DNA from: Bradyrhizobium sp. WBAH42
GTDB taxonomy: Bacteria; Pseudomonadota; Alphaproteobacteria; Rhizobiales; Xanthobacteraceae
Length of the DNA stretch: 64,000 nt
Reading direction: 5' to 3'
Assembly: GCF_024585265.1 (NCBI RefSeq)
Contig: NZ_CP036533.1
Span: 4,907,001-4,971,000, forward strand
How positions within the stretch are numbered: the stretch's first letter is position 1; the number at the start of each line of letters is the position of its first letter. The translations under genes and the position numbers were made by a program. This document shows, piece by piece, positions 28,691 through 37,771 of this stretch. The notes under the pieces are model-generated. The model ran no database searches and had not been told where the DNA came from. It saw nothing but the letters and a program-made list of their open reading frames with translations.

Positions 28691-29794
28691 ATGATGTTGA
28701 CGGCACTCGGTTTGATGAGCGGCACCTCGCTGGACGGGGTGGATGTCGCGCTGATCGAAACCGACGGAAAGCAGGTGAAGGCATTCGGGCCATCCGGTTA
28801 CCGGCCCTACGGCCCGGCCGAGCGCAACCTGCTGCGCCAGGCGCTGAGCGAGGCCGTGCATCTGCAGCAACGCGACGCCCGCCCGGGCATTCTGGGCGAT
28901 GCCGAGCGTGCGGTAACGCAGGCCCATGCCGAGGCGGTTGCGGCCTTCCTCGCCCAGAACCGGATGAGGGCGGAGGACATCGACATTGTCGGCTTTCACG
29001 GCCAGACCGTGCTGCATCGGCCCGAAAGACGGCTGACGGTGCAGATTGGCGACGCGCCGGCGCTGGCAAGGGCCATCCACATTCCCGTGATGCACGACTT
29101 CCGCGCCGCCGACGTCGAGGCGGGCGGGCAGGGCGCGCCGCTCGTGCCGGTCTACCACCGCGCGCTCGCCCATTCGCTGGAGCGCGAAGGGCCGATCGTC
29201 GTGGTCAATGTCGGCGGCGTCTCCAACATCACCTATATCGACGGCAACGATACGCTGATCGCCTGCGACACCGGCCCCGGGAACGCGTTGCTGGACGATT
29301 TCATGTACCGCACCATGAACCAGGCGTTCGATGCGGAAGGAAAGTTCGCCGCGCTCGGCAAGGTGGATGAAGCCTGGATCGCGCGGGCGCTGGAGCTGCC
29401 GTTCTTCGCAAGCCCCCCGCCGAAATCGCTCGACCGCAACGATTTTGCGGCCCTGCGGCTCGGCGAGGTGGCGCCGGCCGACGGCGCGGCGACGCTGACC
29501 GCCTTCACCGCCGCCGCGATCGCCCGTGTCATTCCGCTGTTGCCGCGCCGGCCGCGGAGCTGGATCGTCTGCGGCGGCGGCGCCCGCAACCTCACCATGC
29601 TGCGGATGCTGCGGGAGCGGGTGGGCTCGGCGACGGTCGAGGCGGCCGAAACGCTCGGCTGGGCCTCCGACGCCATCGAAGCGCAGGCCTTCGGCTTTCT
29701 CGCCGTCCGCGGCATGAAAGGCCTGCCACTGTCCTATCCCGCCACCACGGGCGTGCCGATGCCGATGACGGGCGGGGTGATTGCCAGGCCCTGA
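28691..29794 (+). CDS. anmK: Anhydro-N-acetylmuramic acid kinase
   Basis: Phosphorylates and opens 1,6-anhydro-MurNAc released from peptidoglycan, feeding MurNAc-6-phosphate back to cell-wall recycling. The ATP-binding N-terminus LGLMSGTSLDGVDVAL is the family signature, with IVGFHGQTVLHRP, VVVNVGGVSNITYI and CDTGPGNALLDD following. 367 residues, usual length. Two adjacent ATG codons (28691, 28694) leave the start ambiguous by one residue. The gene fits with the other peptidoglycan genes in the window. Confidence 0.96.
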   Translation: MMLTALGLMSGTSLDGVDVALIETDGKQVKAFGPSGYRPYGPAERNLLRQALSEAVHLQQRDARPGILGDAERAVTQAHAEAVAAFLAQNRMRAEDIDIVGFHGQTVLHRPERRLTVQIGDAPALARAIHIPVMHDFRAADVEAGGQGAPLVPVYHRALAHSLEREGPIVVVNVGGVSNITYIDGNDTLIACDTGPGNALLDDFMYRTMNQAFDAEGKFAALGKVDEAWIARALELPFFASPPPKSLDRNDFAALRLGEVAPADGAATLTAFTAAAIARVIPLLPRRPRSWIVCGGGARNLTMLRMLRERVGSATVEAAETLGWASDAIEAQAFGFLAVRGMKGLPLSYPATTGVPMPMTGGVIARP

Positions 29795-29824
29795 AGATTA
29801 CTGCCTGACGATCACGCCCGGTTG

Positions 29825-29885
29825 ATGCAAATGCATTGACCTTGACGGGTAGATGCAGTTGCATTTATATTTGATGCAGTTGCAT
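29825..29885 (+). promoter_or_regulatory. Promoter with three operator-like palindromes ATGCA-NN-TGCAT
   Basis: Sites lie at 29825-29836 (AA centre), 29853-29864 and 29874-29885 (both GT centre); centres are 28 and 21 bases apart. A promoter TTGACG (29842-29847), 18-base spacer, TATATT (29866-29871) fits over them: site 2 is inside the spacer and site 3 is near the expected +1. This is the geometry of repression by a TetR- or MarR-type dimer. The GST-SugE operon starts at 29907. The regulator gene is not in the window. Confidence 0.7.
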
Positions 29886-29906
29886 CTAACCGCCGGGATC
29901 GTTGCC

Positions 29907-30584
29907 ATGACCGCTTCACTGAAACTGATCAGCCACAAGCTTTGTCCCTATGTGCAGCGCGCGGTGATCGCGCTGAAGGAGAAGGGCATGCCGTTCGAGC
30001 GGATCGACATCGATCTCGCCAACAAGCCGGACTGGTTCTTGAAGCTCTCGCCGCTCGGCAAGGTGCCGGTGCTGGTGGTGACGACCGAGAGGGGCGAGGT
30101 CGCGCTGTTCGAGAGCAACGTGATCTGCGAGTACATCGAGGAGACGCAAGCAGGCAGCAGGCTGCATCCGGCGGATCCGTTGCAGCGGGCCGAGCACCGT
30201 GCCTGGATGGAGTTCGGCTCGGCGATCCTCGGCGACCTCTGGGGCCTGGAAACGACGACCGACGCGGCGACGTTCGAAAGCAAGCGCCAGGCGCTGGTCG
30301 CAAAGTTCGCGCGTGTCGAGGCCGCGCTCGGCGCGGGGCCGTTCTTTGCCGGTGACGCCTTTAGTCTCGTCGATGCCGTGTTCGCGCCGGTCTTCCGCTA
30401 TTTCGATCTGTTCGACGAATTGACCGAGCACGGCATCTTCCGCGATGTGCCGAAGGTGCGCGCCTGGCGCGCCGAGCTCGCAAAGCGTCCGAGCGTGCGC
30501 AGCGCGGTTGGCGCGGACTATCCGCAACTCTTGCGCGCCTTCCTCGTTCGCCACGACGCGCATCTGCTCAAGCTCGCGGCCTGA
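29907..30584 (+). CDS. Glutathione S-transferase family protein
   Basis: 225 residues. The N-terminal thioredoxin-like domain opens LKLISHKLCPYVQRAVIALK (a CPY motif near residue 12) and has the glutathione-binding segment KVPVLVV ... ALFESNVICEYIEET. The helical C-terminal domain follows, with FAGDAFSLVDAVFAPVFRYF as the N-capping box. Omega/GstB-like layout; cysteine at the active-site position suggests thiol-transferase or dehalogenase-type chemistry. ATG 29907 is chosen because earlier in-frame starts lie inside the operators. SugE starts four bases after its stop, so both are one operon. Confidence 0.9.
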   Translation: MTASLKLISHKLCPYVQRAVIALKEKGMPFERIDIDLANKPDWFLKLSPLGKVPVLVVTTERGEVALFESNVICEYIEETQAGSRLHPADPLQRAEHRAWMEFGSAILGDLWGLETTTDAATFESKRQALVAKFARVEAALGAGPFFAGDAFSLVDAVFAPVFRYFDLFDELTEHGIFRDVPKVRAWRAELAKRPSVRSAVGADYPQLLRAFLVRHDAHLLKLAA

Positions 30585-30588
30585 GCGC

Positions 30589-30912
30589 ATGTCGCAATCC
30601 CTGGCCTGGCTGTTGCTGGTGATCGCCGGCGCGCTCGATGTCGGCTGGGCGATCTCGATGAAGTACGCGGAAGGCTACACGCGGACAGGCTGGAGCGTTG
30701 TTTCGCTCGTGCTGCTCGCTGCTTTCGTATTCCTGCTCGGACGCGCCTTGAAGGTGCTCGAGGTCGGCGTCGCCTATTCGGTGTGGACCGGCATCGGTGC
30801 GGCCGGCACTTTCATCATGGGCGTCGTATTGTTCGGCGAGACCTTGAGCGCGATGAAGCTTGCCGGCATCGCGCTCGTCTTGATGGGGATCGTCGCGCTC
30901 AAGCTCGCTTGA
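30589..30912 (+). CDS. sugE: Small multidrug resistance transporter (SugE/Gdx subgroup) with Asp at the key acidic position
   Basis: 107 residues, four membrane helices, dual-topology exporter family. The subgroup signature VAYSVWTGIGAAGTFIMGVV places it with SugE/Gdx guanidinium exporters. The invariant first-helix glutamate (E13 in E. coli SugE, E14 in EmrE), which carries the proton/substrate cycle, is aspartate here: AGALDVGWAISMKYAEG, D17. The tryptophan three residues on is kept. It sits four bases behind the GST gene under the triple-operator promoter. Substrate may differ because of the D; that is inference. Confidence 0.88.
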   Translation: MSQSLAWLLLVIAGALDVGWAISMKYAEGYTRTGWSVVSLVLLAAFVFLLGRALKVLEVGVAYSVWTGIGAAGTFIMGVVLFGETLSAMKLAGIALVLMGIVALKLA

Positions 30913-30922
30913 GCCGCAGCCT

Positions 30923-31570
30923 TCACCGCACGTTGGCGAGGCGCATGTCGAGATAGGCCGTGATGGTTTCCATCAGCGGCTCGAGCTTGGAGTCGAAGAA
31001 GTGGTTGGCGCCGGGGATGATCTGCTGGTCGATCACGATGCCCTTTTGCGTCTTCAGCTTCTCGACCAGCGTGTTGACGTCCTTGGGCGGCACCACCGCG
31101 TCCTTCTCGCCGTGAACGATCAGGCCTGAGGACGGGCAAGGCGCGAGGAACGAGAAGTCGTAGAGGTTGGCCGGCGGCGCGATCGAGATGAAGCCCTCGA
31201 CCTCGGGGCGGCGCATCAGGAGCTGCATGCCGATCCAGGCGCCGAAGGAGAAGCCGGCGACCCAGCAGGCGCGCGCCTCGGGATTGATGGTCTGTGCCCA
31301 GTCGAGCGCGGCGGCTGCATCCGACAATTCGCCGGTGCCATGGTCGAACGAGCCCTGGCTGCGGCCGACGCCGCGGAAATTGAAGCGCAGCACCGAGAAG
31401 CCGCGATGCGCGAAAGCGTAGTAGCACTGGTACACGATCTGATGGTTCATCGTGCCGTGGAACTGCGGATGCGGATGCAGGATCATCGCGATCGGCGCGT
31501 TCTTCTGCTTGGCCGGGTGATAGCGGCCCTCGAGGCGGCCGGCAGGGCCGGTGAAAATGACTTCAGGCAT
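30923..31570 (-). CDS. Alpha/beta hydrolase (dienelactone hydrolase-like)
   Basis: 215 residues. The alpha/beta core shows AMILHPHPQFHGTMNH near the N-terminus, the nucleophile elbow in VAGFSFGAWIGMQL (G-F-S-F-G, Ser about 107), the acid in IVHGEKDAVVPP and the histidine in PGANHFFDS. The HPHPxxxGxxxN motif marks the family often annotated CocE/NonD-like or 'alpha/beta hydrolase' in rhizobia. Substrate is unknown. It converges with sugE, the ends being 10 bases apart. Confidence 0.87.
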   Translation of the reverse strand: MPEVIFTGPAGRLEGRYHPAKQKNAPIAMILHPHPQFHGTMNHQIVYQCYYAFAHRGFSVLRFNFRGVGRSQGSFDHGTGELSDAAAALDWAQTINPEARACWVAGFSFGAWIGMQLLMRRPEVEGFISIAPPANLYDFSFLAPCPSSGLIVHGEKDAVVPPKDVNTLVEKLKTQKGIVIDQQIIPGANHFFDSKLEPLMETITAYLDMRLANVR

Positions 31571-31917
31571 CGATGATCTCTGATTTAAGTCCCTTGGAGG
31601 TGATCCCTGCGCAATCGTCCGATTGTGGCTCTCGCAGCGTTGCCGCCGACGAGAGCACGGATGAAAGGTGGAGAGGCGCGCCCTCGGATGATGCGCGAGT
31701 GGCGCGCGGGTGAACTGACGCGCGCTTCTAACACGAGGCCAGGGTCAAAAAGCAAGCTTCTTCGACATCTCTCAATCAGCTCAACAGCTTAGCCAGTCAT
31801 TGTGCTGTCATCTCCGGCCCGCCTCCCAGGATCGGGACCTGCCTGAATCAACCGGAGCCGGCAGGGGTTGCCCGCTGCGCCGGAGGGCAGCGCTCAACCG
31901 ATTGGAATCACGCTTGT
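31571..31917. other. Intergenic stretch, 347 bases
   Basis: Between the start of the hydrolase gene and the end of the LytTR gene, both on the minus strand. I see no supported coding frame, tRNA or strong palindrome. The hydrolase promoter should lie at its left end (31571 onward). Confidence 0.5.
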
Positions 31918-32886
31918 TTATGGATCGCCGGTGGCGCTTCCCGCCGGGGCGGTTCGGCTTCCGAGCGCGGCGACGGTCGACCGGTAACGCCGGCTGCCGC
32001 CGAGGGTCTGGCCGTTGTCGAAGGCGAGCTCGAAATCTCCTGACGGCTTGAGGTCCACGCCGCGCACCCGGTCGAGATTGGCAAGCTTGGTCCGATGAAC
32101 GCGAACGATGGAAAAGCGCGCCAGCTCGCTTTCCGCCGCCGCCAGCGTGCCCCGGATGAGGTGCTGGGTGCCGTCGGCGAGGCTGTATTCGATGTAGTTG
32201 CCGGCGGACGCCACCCAGAGGATGTCGCGCGGCACCACGCGAATGCGGCTGGTGCCGTCACGCAGCCAGATCAGATCGGGAGACGGGGGCTGCGGGGCGG
32301 GCGGCGCTGACGAAGCGATCGCGGCGCTCTTCAGCTCGCGCCGGCTTTCGAGCAGCCAGATCGTGGCGCCGATCAGGACAACGGCCACGGCGTCTTTGCG
32401 GAATTCGTACAGGACCGTCGCGAGCGAGAAACGGAAATCGTAGGCGCCGCCGGCGAGCCAGAGCGCGAGCTTTCGCACCCAGACCATGCCGGTGATGTGG
32501 AGGGTGGAGAAGCCGAGCAGGGCGATCGCCCCGATTGCCGCCTGTGCGGCGAGGCCCGGTGTCCGGCGCATGCGGCGGACCGCCAAGACCAGGATCGGCA
32601 GCAACAGCAGGATGACGCCGATGCTCGACATCTCCCAGAACAGCCGACGGCCGATGTCGTAGCTGTCGCCACGCCAAGCCGCGTCCTGTGCGCCGGAAAA
32701 CGCATTGACGATTCCGATCGCGAGCGCGACGGCCGCAATCGCTGCGAACATCATCCGGTCGCCGCCGCTGATCCCAAAAGACCCGCGACTCGTCCCAGCT
32801 GCCGGCGGCTCATCCCCTCGCGTCCGATTCTGATCCCAAACCGGCTCGACGCGCGCCGCAGGCGGAGCATTTTCGGTGTCAGCCAT
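31918..32886 (-). CDS. LytTR DNA-binding regulator with N-terminal membrane domain
   Basis: 322 residues from MADTENAPPAA. Four hydrophobic segments (about 50-180, for example FAAIAAVALAIGIVNAFSG and EMSSIGVILLLLPILVLAV) precede a LytTR domain (about 220-310) with DILWVASAGNYIEYSLADG and FSIVRVHRTKLANLDRVRGV. LytTR domains bind DNA through beta strands. A membrane-bound LytTR protein without a kinase probably senses directly. Divergent from the acyltransferase gene by 60 bases, so it likely regulates it; that is inference. Confidence 0.85.
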   Translation of the reverse strand: MADTENAPPAARVEPVWDQNRTRGDEPPAAGTSRGSFGISGGDRMMFAAIAAVALAIGIVNAFSGAQDAAWRGDSYDIGRRLFWEMSSIGVILLLLPILVLAVRRMRRTPGLAAQAAIGAIALLGFSTLHITGMVWVRKLALWLAGGAYDFRFSLATVLYEFRKDAVAVVLIGATIWLLESRRELKSAAIASSAPPAPQPPSPDLIWLRDGTSRIRVVPRDILWVASAGNYIEYSLADGTQHLIRGTLAAAESELARFSIVRVHRTKLANLDRVRGVDLKPSGDFELAFDNGQTLGGSRRYRSTVAALGSRTAPAGSATGDP

Positions 32887-32946
32887 TTTCGATGTCAGCC
32901 CTGGCCCCAAAACCGCGTTCGTCGTCCCGTCAAGGAGCAGAAAACC

Positions 32947-34137
32947 ATGACAACACCACAGCAATTCCAAAGCTCGGAAAGACGTATCGACCTGGACTGG
33001 GTGCGGATTTTAGCCTTCGGGCTCTTGATCTTCTACCACGTCGGCATGCTCTACGTGTCCTGGGGATTCCACATCAAGAGCGCGCACCGGCTGACCTGGC
33101 TGGAACCGGTGATGCTATTCCTCAACCCCTGGCGGCTGTCGCTGCTGTTCCTGGTGTCCGGGGTTGCCACCCGCTTCATGCTCGGCAAGTCCAGCCTGGC
33201 CTCGCTCGCGGGTGCGCGATCGGCGCGGCTCCTGATCCCGCTCATCTTCGGCATGCTCGTGATCGTGCCGCCGCAGGCCTATCTCCAGATCGTCGAAAGC
33301 CTCGGTTATCCCGCCGGCTTCCTCGATTTCTACACCAGGCACTACTTTGCCTTCGGCCCGCAGTTCTGTCCGAACCCGTGCATCGTGTTGCCGACCTGGA
33401 ACCATCTCTGGTTCGTGGTCTATCTCTGGGTCTACACGATGGCCTTGATCGGCGTGCTCGCGCTGTGGCCGGCGGGGGCTGACTGGATTGGCCGTAAGCT
33501 TGCTGGCATGCTCGCCGGACCATGGCTGCTGATCGGGCCATGCCTGCTGTTTGCGGCCTGGCGCCTGGTGCTGTTCCCGGCTTTCCCGTCGACGCACGCG
33601 TTGTTCGGCGACTGGTACAACCACGCCGACCACGCGACGGCCTTCCTGATCGGTTTCCTGCTGGCCCGGCAGGAGGGGATCTGGCGCGAACTGGAGCGCC
33701 AGCGCTTCGTGGCCCTGCTGGCGGCCGTCGCCTGCTTCTCTGCCTTCATCCTGGTACGCGCCGGCCTGTTCGCGCCGTCGCCTGCGCTGAAGTGGGCCGC
33801 GGCCTCGGCCTATGGTTGCTATCAATGGCTCGCGATCGCCGCCGTTCTGGGCTTTGCGCGGCGCCATCTCACCGCCGACAGCCCGGCGCGGCGCTATCTC
33901 ACCGACGCGATCTTCCCGTACTACATCGTGCATCAGACCGCGATCATCGTGATCGCTCATCAATTGCGCGACAGCGGTCTGCCGGCCGGGACCGAAGCGC
34001 TGATTGTCATCGCTGGGACCGCGCTCACATGTGTGGCGACCTATGAAATTGTTCGGCGCGTTGCCTGGCTGCGGCCGCTGTTCGGATTGCGGGCGGTGCC
34101 GCGAACGGTGCGAAGGGTGGAACGGCAGCCGGCCTGA
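32947..34137 (+). CDS. Acyltransferase family membrane protein (Acyltransferase_3/OpgC-like)
   Basis: 396 residues with about ten membrane helices. The family start RIDLDWVRILAFGLLIFYHV carries the conserved His (FYHVG). Later helices include LSLLFLVSGVATRFMLG, WNHLWFVVYLWVY and IFPYYIVHQTAII. Such enzymes O-acylate envelope sugars; OpgC-type members succinylate periplasmic glucans. RBS GGAG is about ten bases before ATG 32947. Divergently paired with a membrane LytTR regulator. Acceptor not assigned. Confidence 0.86.
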   Translation: MTTPQQFQSSERRIDLDWVRILAFGLLIFYHVGMLYVSWGFHIKSAHRLTWLEPVMLFLNPWRLSLLFLVSGVATRFMLGKSSLASLAGARSARLLIPLIFGMLVIVPPQAYLQIVESLGYPAGFLDFYTRHYFAFGPQFCPNPCIVLPTWNHLWFVVYLWVYTMALIGVLALWPAGADWIGRKLAGMLAGPWLLIGPCLLFAAWRLVLFPAFPSTHALFGDWYNHADHATAFLIGFLLARQEGIWRELERQRFVALLAAVACFSAFILVRAGLFAPSPALKWAAASAYGCYQWLAIAAVLGFARRHLTADSPARRYLTDAIFPYYIVHQTAIIVIAHQLRDSGLPAGTEALIVIAGTALTCVATYEIVRRVAWLRPLFGLRAVPRTVRRVERQPA

Positions 34138-34189
34138 CGAGTGCCCACCCTCCGATTGGCCGGACGACAAAAGGTGCTAAGAGGGCGAG

Positions 34190-35329
34190 ATGCCGAACCG
34201 TGTCTATCTCGACTGGAATGCGACCACGCCGCTGCGCGCCGAGGCGCGGGCGGCGATGGTGGCGGCCTTCGACCTGGTCGGCAATCCCTCCTCGGTCCAT
34301 GCCGAGGGGCGGGAGGCGCGGCGGCTGGTCGAAGAAGCTCGCGCGACGCTTGCGGCCGCGGTGGGGGCGCAGCCGCGCAACGTCGTCTTCAGCTCAGCTG
34401 GAACCGAGGCCAATGCGCTGGCGCTCTCGCCGGGCTTGCGGGGTCCGTCCGGCGGACCTGTCGCGCGGCTGCTGGTCTCGGCGGTTGAGCACGCCTCGGT
34501 GCTGGCCGGCGGCCGGTTCCCGGCGGACAAGATCGGCCTGATCCAGGTCACGCGCTCCGGCGTGGTCGACCTCGATCAGTTGAAGCGGCAGCTGAAGGAC
34601 GGCCCGCCAGCCCTGGTCTCGATCATGGCCGCCAACAACGAGACGGGCGCCGTTCAGCCCGTCACGGAGGCTGCGAGCATCGTCCACGAGGCCGGCGGCC
34701 TCCTGCATGTCGATGCGATCCAGGCGCTGGGCAAAATTCCATTCAATATCAATTCGGTAGGCGCAGACCTTGCCAGTTTTTCTGCGCACAAGATCGGCGG
34801 TGCCAAGGGGGTCGGCGCCCTGGCGCTGACCGAGGGGATAAGCGGCCTTGAGCCGGTGCTGCGGGGCGGCGGGCAGGAGCTCAACCGCCGGGCCGGAACC
34901 GAGAACATTGCCGGGATCGCCGGCTTCGGGGCCGCGGTAAAGGCTGCGCTTCAGGCTCTGCCGGAGCATGTGAAGCGCATGGCAAGCCTCAGAGATCGTT
35001 TGGAAAATGGCCTCCGTGACGTACCCGGGACGACCGTCTTTGCGACAGAGGTGGCGCGGTTGCCAAATACCGTCCTTTTCACCGCGCCGGGCTTGAAGGC
35101 CGAAACCGCCGTGATCGGCTTCGATCTGGAGGGAATCGCGGTGTCCTCCGGCTCCGCCTGCTCCTCCGGAAAGGTCCAGCCGTCTCACGTCCTGTCGGCG
35201 ATGGGCTATGATCCCGCGGTGGCCCAGGGAGCGGTGCGTCTCAGTCTGGGCTGGTCCACGGAACCGGAGGACATCAATCGGGCGTTAGAGGCTTGGCGAA
35301 AGCTTGGTAATACCCTACTTAAGAGATGA
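34190..35329 (+). CDS. Cysteine desulfurase, IscS/NifS type
   Basis: PLP enzyme taking sulfur from cysteine, leaving it as persulfide on its own cysteine. The N-terminus MPNRVYLDWNATTPL is the IscS/NifS signature. The PLP lysine is in SFSAHKIGGAKGVGAL, and the persulfide cysteine in SSGSACSSGKVQPSH. 379 residues. This is the group I desulfurase that heads the alphaproteobacterial suf cluster, distinct from sufS further on. No iscR-type regulator is visible next to it. The sufB gene follows after 113 bases. Confidence 0.92.
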   Translation: MPNRVYLDWNATTPLRAEARAAMVAAFDLVGNPSSVHAEGREARRLVEEARATLAAAVGAQPRNVVFSSAGTEANALALSPGLRGPSGGPVARLLVSAVEHASVLAGGRFPADKIGLIQVTRSGVVDLDQLKRQLKDGPPALVSIMAANNETGAVQPVTEAASIVHEAGGLLHVDAIQALGKIPFNINSVGADLASFSAHKIGGAKGVGALALTEGISGLEPVLRGGGQELNRRAGTENIAGIAGFGAAVKAALQALPEHVKRMASLRDRLENGLRDVPGTTVFATEVARLPNTVLFTAPGLKAETAVIGFDLEGIAVSSGSACSSGKVQPSHVLSAMGYDPAVAQGAVRLSLGWSTEPEDINRALEAWRKLGNTLLKR

Positions 35330-35442
35330 GCGACGAAACACGGCTCGAACGGTTCTAAGCCCGTGCTTTCCGCGGAGAAATATCGTAATACTCGTCCAAG
35401 TTTGATCCACCGCGGTCCTTGAAACCGCGAGCGGAGGATGGA

Positions 35443-36939
35443 ATGCCAGCCGTACAAGAGACGGTCGAGCGCGTGAAGCGCATCGACGTCGACCAGTATC
35501 GTTATGGGTTTGAGACCCTGATCGACACCGAGAAGGCCCCGAAGGGGCTGTCGGAAGAGATCGTAAAATTCATCTCGCAGAAGAAGAACGAACCCGCCTG
35601 GATGCTGCAGTGGCGGCTGGAGGCCTATCGGCGCTGGCTGACCATGACCGAGCCGACCTGGGCCCGCGTCGACTATCCCAAGATCGACTTCCAGGACCTC
35701 TATTACTACGCGGCGCCGAAGCCGAAGAAGACGGTCTCCTCACTGGACGAGATCGATCCGGAGATCCTGAAGACCTACGAGAAGCTCGGCATCCCCTTGC
35801 GGGAAGTCGCCATGCTCGAAGGCGTCGAACCCAAGCCCGGTGAAGAGGATCCCGCCCGCCGCAAGATCGCGGTCGACGCCGTGTTCGACTCGGTCTCGGT
35901 TGCGACCACGTTCAAGGCCGAGCTGAAGAAGGCCGGCGTGATCTTCATGCCGATCTCCGAGGCGATCCGCGAGCATCCTGAATTGGTGCAGAAATATCTG
36001 GGCTCGGTGGTTCCGACCTCGGACAATTTCTACGCCACGCTGAACTCGGCGGTGTTCTCCGACGGCTCGTTCGTCTACGTGCCGCCGGGCGTGCGCTGCC
36101 CGATGGAGCTGTCGACCTATTTCCGCATCAACGAGCGCAACACCGGCCAGTTCGAGCGTACGCTGATCATCGCCGACAAGGGCTCCTACGTCTCCTATCT
36201 CGAGGGCTGCACCGCGCCGCAGCGCGACGAGAACCAGCTGCATGCCGCCGTGGTCGAGCTCGTCGCGCTCGACGATGCCGAGATCAAATATTCGACGGTG
36301 CAGAACTGGTACCCCGGCAATTCGGAAGGCAAGGGCGGCATCTACAATTTCGTCACAAAGCGTGGCGACTGCCGCGGCGCCAATTCCAAGATTTCCTGGA
36401 CCCAGGTCGAGACCGGCTCTGCGATCACCTGGAAATATCCGAGCTGCATCTTGCGCGGCGATAACTCCCGCGGCGAGTTCTACTCGATCGCGATCTCGAA
36501 CGGCTTCCAGCAGGTCGATTCGGGCACCAAGATGATCCATCTCGGCAAGAACACGTCGAGCCGCATCATCTCCAAGGGCATTGCCGCCGGCAAGTCGCAG
36601 AACACCTATCGCGGTCTCGTCACGGCGCATCGCAAGGCGACCGGGGCGCGCAACTTCACCGCCTGCGATTCGCTGCTGATCGGCGACAAATGCGGCGCGC
36701 ACACCGTGCCGTATATCGAGGCCAAGAACTCCTCGGCGACGTTCGAGCACGAGGCGACGACCTCGAAGATCTCCGAAGACGTGCTGTTCTACTGCATCCA
36801 GCGCGGGCTCAGCCAGGAAGAAGCGGTCGGCCTCGTCGTCAACGGCTTCGTCAAGGACGTGCTGCAGCAGCTGCCGATGGAATTCGCGGTGGAAGCGCAG
36901 AAGCTGATCTCGATCTCGCTCGAAGGGTCGGTCGGCTAA
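35443..36939 (+). CDS. sufB: Fe-S cluster assembly scaffold SufB
   Basis: Scaffold subunit of SufBCD on which the nascent [4Fe-4S] cluster is built. 498 residues. Typical parts: N-terminal SRPBCC-like segment with [15 protein letters not shown], the beta-helix core ([20 protein letters not shown]) and the C-terminal [19 protein letters not shown]. Cluster/sulfur-acceptor Cys in EGCTAP is kept. Strong RBS GGAGG (35433-35437) sets ATG 35443. A hairpin CGCGGT/ACCGCG (35411-35429) ends four bases before that RBS and could influence translation. First of five tightly linked suf genes. Confidence 0.97.
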   Translation: MPAVQETVERVKRIDVDQYRYGFETLIDTEKAPKGLSEEIVKFISQKKNEPAWMLQWRLEAYRRWLTMTEPTWARVDYPKIDFQDLYYYAAPKPKKTVSSLDEIDPEILKTYEKLGIPLREVAMLEGVEPKPGEEDPARRKIAVDAVFDSVSVATTFKAELKKAGVIFMPISEAIREHPELVQKYLGSVVPTSDNFYATLNSAVFSDGSFVYVPPGVRCPMELSTYFRINERNTGQFERTLIIADKGSYVSYLEGCTAPQRDENQLHAAVVELVALDDAEIKYSTVQNWYPGNSEGKGGIYNFVTKRGDCRGANSKISWTQVETGSAITWKYPSCILRGDNSRGEFYSIAISNGFQQVDSGTKMIHLGKNTSSRIISKGIAAGKSQNTYRGLVTAHRKATGARNFTACDSLLIGDKCGAHTVPYIEAKNSSATFEHEATTSKISEDVLFYCIQRGLSQEEAVGLVVNGFVKDVLQQLPMEFAVEAQKLISISLEGSVG

Positions 36940-37006
36940 TCGCCGACCCTCGCGGCGCGCGCCTCGCGCACCAACATCAATTGAATTGAATAGACTGGAT
37001 ACCAAG

Positions 37007-37759
37007 ATGGCTTTGCTTGAAGTGAAAGACCTCAAGGTTCGTGTCGAGGAGCGTGAGATCCTCCACGGCCTGACGCTGACCGTGAACGAGGGCGAGGTGC
37101 ACGCGATCATGGGGCCGAACGGCTCCGGCAAGTCGACGCTTTCGCACGTCATCGCCGGCAAGCCCGGCTACGAGGTCACCGACGGCCAGATCCTGTTTAG
37201 GGGCGAGGACCTCTTGGAGATGGACCCGGACGAGCGCGCCGCCAAGGGCGTGTTCCTGGCGTTCCAATATCCGGTCGAGATTCCCGGCGTCACCACCATG
37301 AATTTCCTGCGCACTGCGCTCAATGCGCAGCGCAAGGCGCGCGGCGAAAGCGAGCTGATGGTGCCGGACTTCCTGAAGAAGGTCCGCGAAGTCTCGAAGT
37401 CGCTGAACATCCCGCAGGACATGCTCAAGCGCGGCGTCAATGTCGGCTTCTCCGGCGGCGAGAAGAAGCGCAACGAGGTGTTGCAGATGGCGCTGTTCGA
37501 GCCGAGCCTGTGCATCCTCGACGAGATGGATTCCGGTCTCGACATCGATGCGCTGCGGATCGCGGCCGACGGCGTCAATGCGCTGCGCTCGCCGGGGCGT
37601 GCGATGGTCGTCATCACCCACTATCAGCGGCTGCTCAACTACATCGTGCCTGATTTCGTGCACGTGATGTCGAGGGGCCGCGTCGTGAAGAGCGGCGGCA
37701 AGGATCTGGCGCTGGAGCTGGAAGCCTCCGGCTACGCCCAGTTCGAGGATGCCGCGTAA
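37007..37759 (+). CDS. sufC: SufC ATPase of the SufBCD complex
   Basis: ABC-type ATPase that drives conformational change of SufB-SufD. 250 residues. Walker A IMGPNGSGKSTLSHV (about 33-47), the ABC signature GFSGGEKKRNEVLQ, Walker B PSLCILDEMDSGLDIDALR (SufC-typical D-E-x-D-S-G-L-D) and the H-loop VVITHYQRLL are intact. Start taken at ATG 37007 (MALLEVKDL); an upstream TTG at 36986 would add seven unconserved residues. RBS is weak. 67 bases after sufB. Confidence 0.96.
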   Translation: MALLEVKDLKVRVEEREILHGLTLTVNEGEVHAIMGPNGSGKSTLSHVIAGKPGYEVTDGQILFRGEDLLEMDPDERAAKGVFLAFQYPVEIPGVTTMNFLRTALNAQRKARGESELMVPDFLKKVREVSKSLNIPQDMLKRGVNVGFSGGEKKRNEVLQMALFEPSLCILDEMDSGLDIDALRIAADGVNALRSPGRAMVVITHYQRLLNYIVPDFVHVMSRGRVVKSGGKDLALELEASGYAQFEDAA

Positions 37760-37771
37760 GGAATTTTTAAG

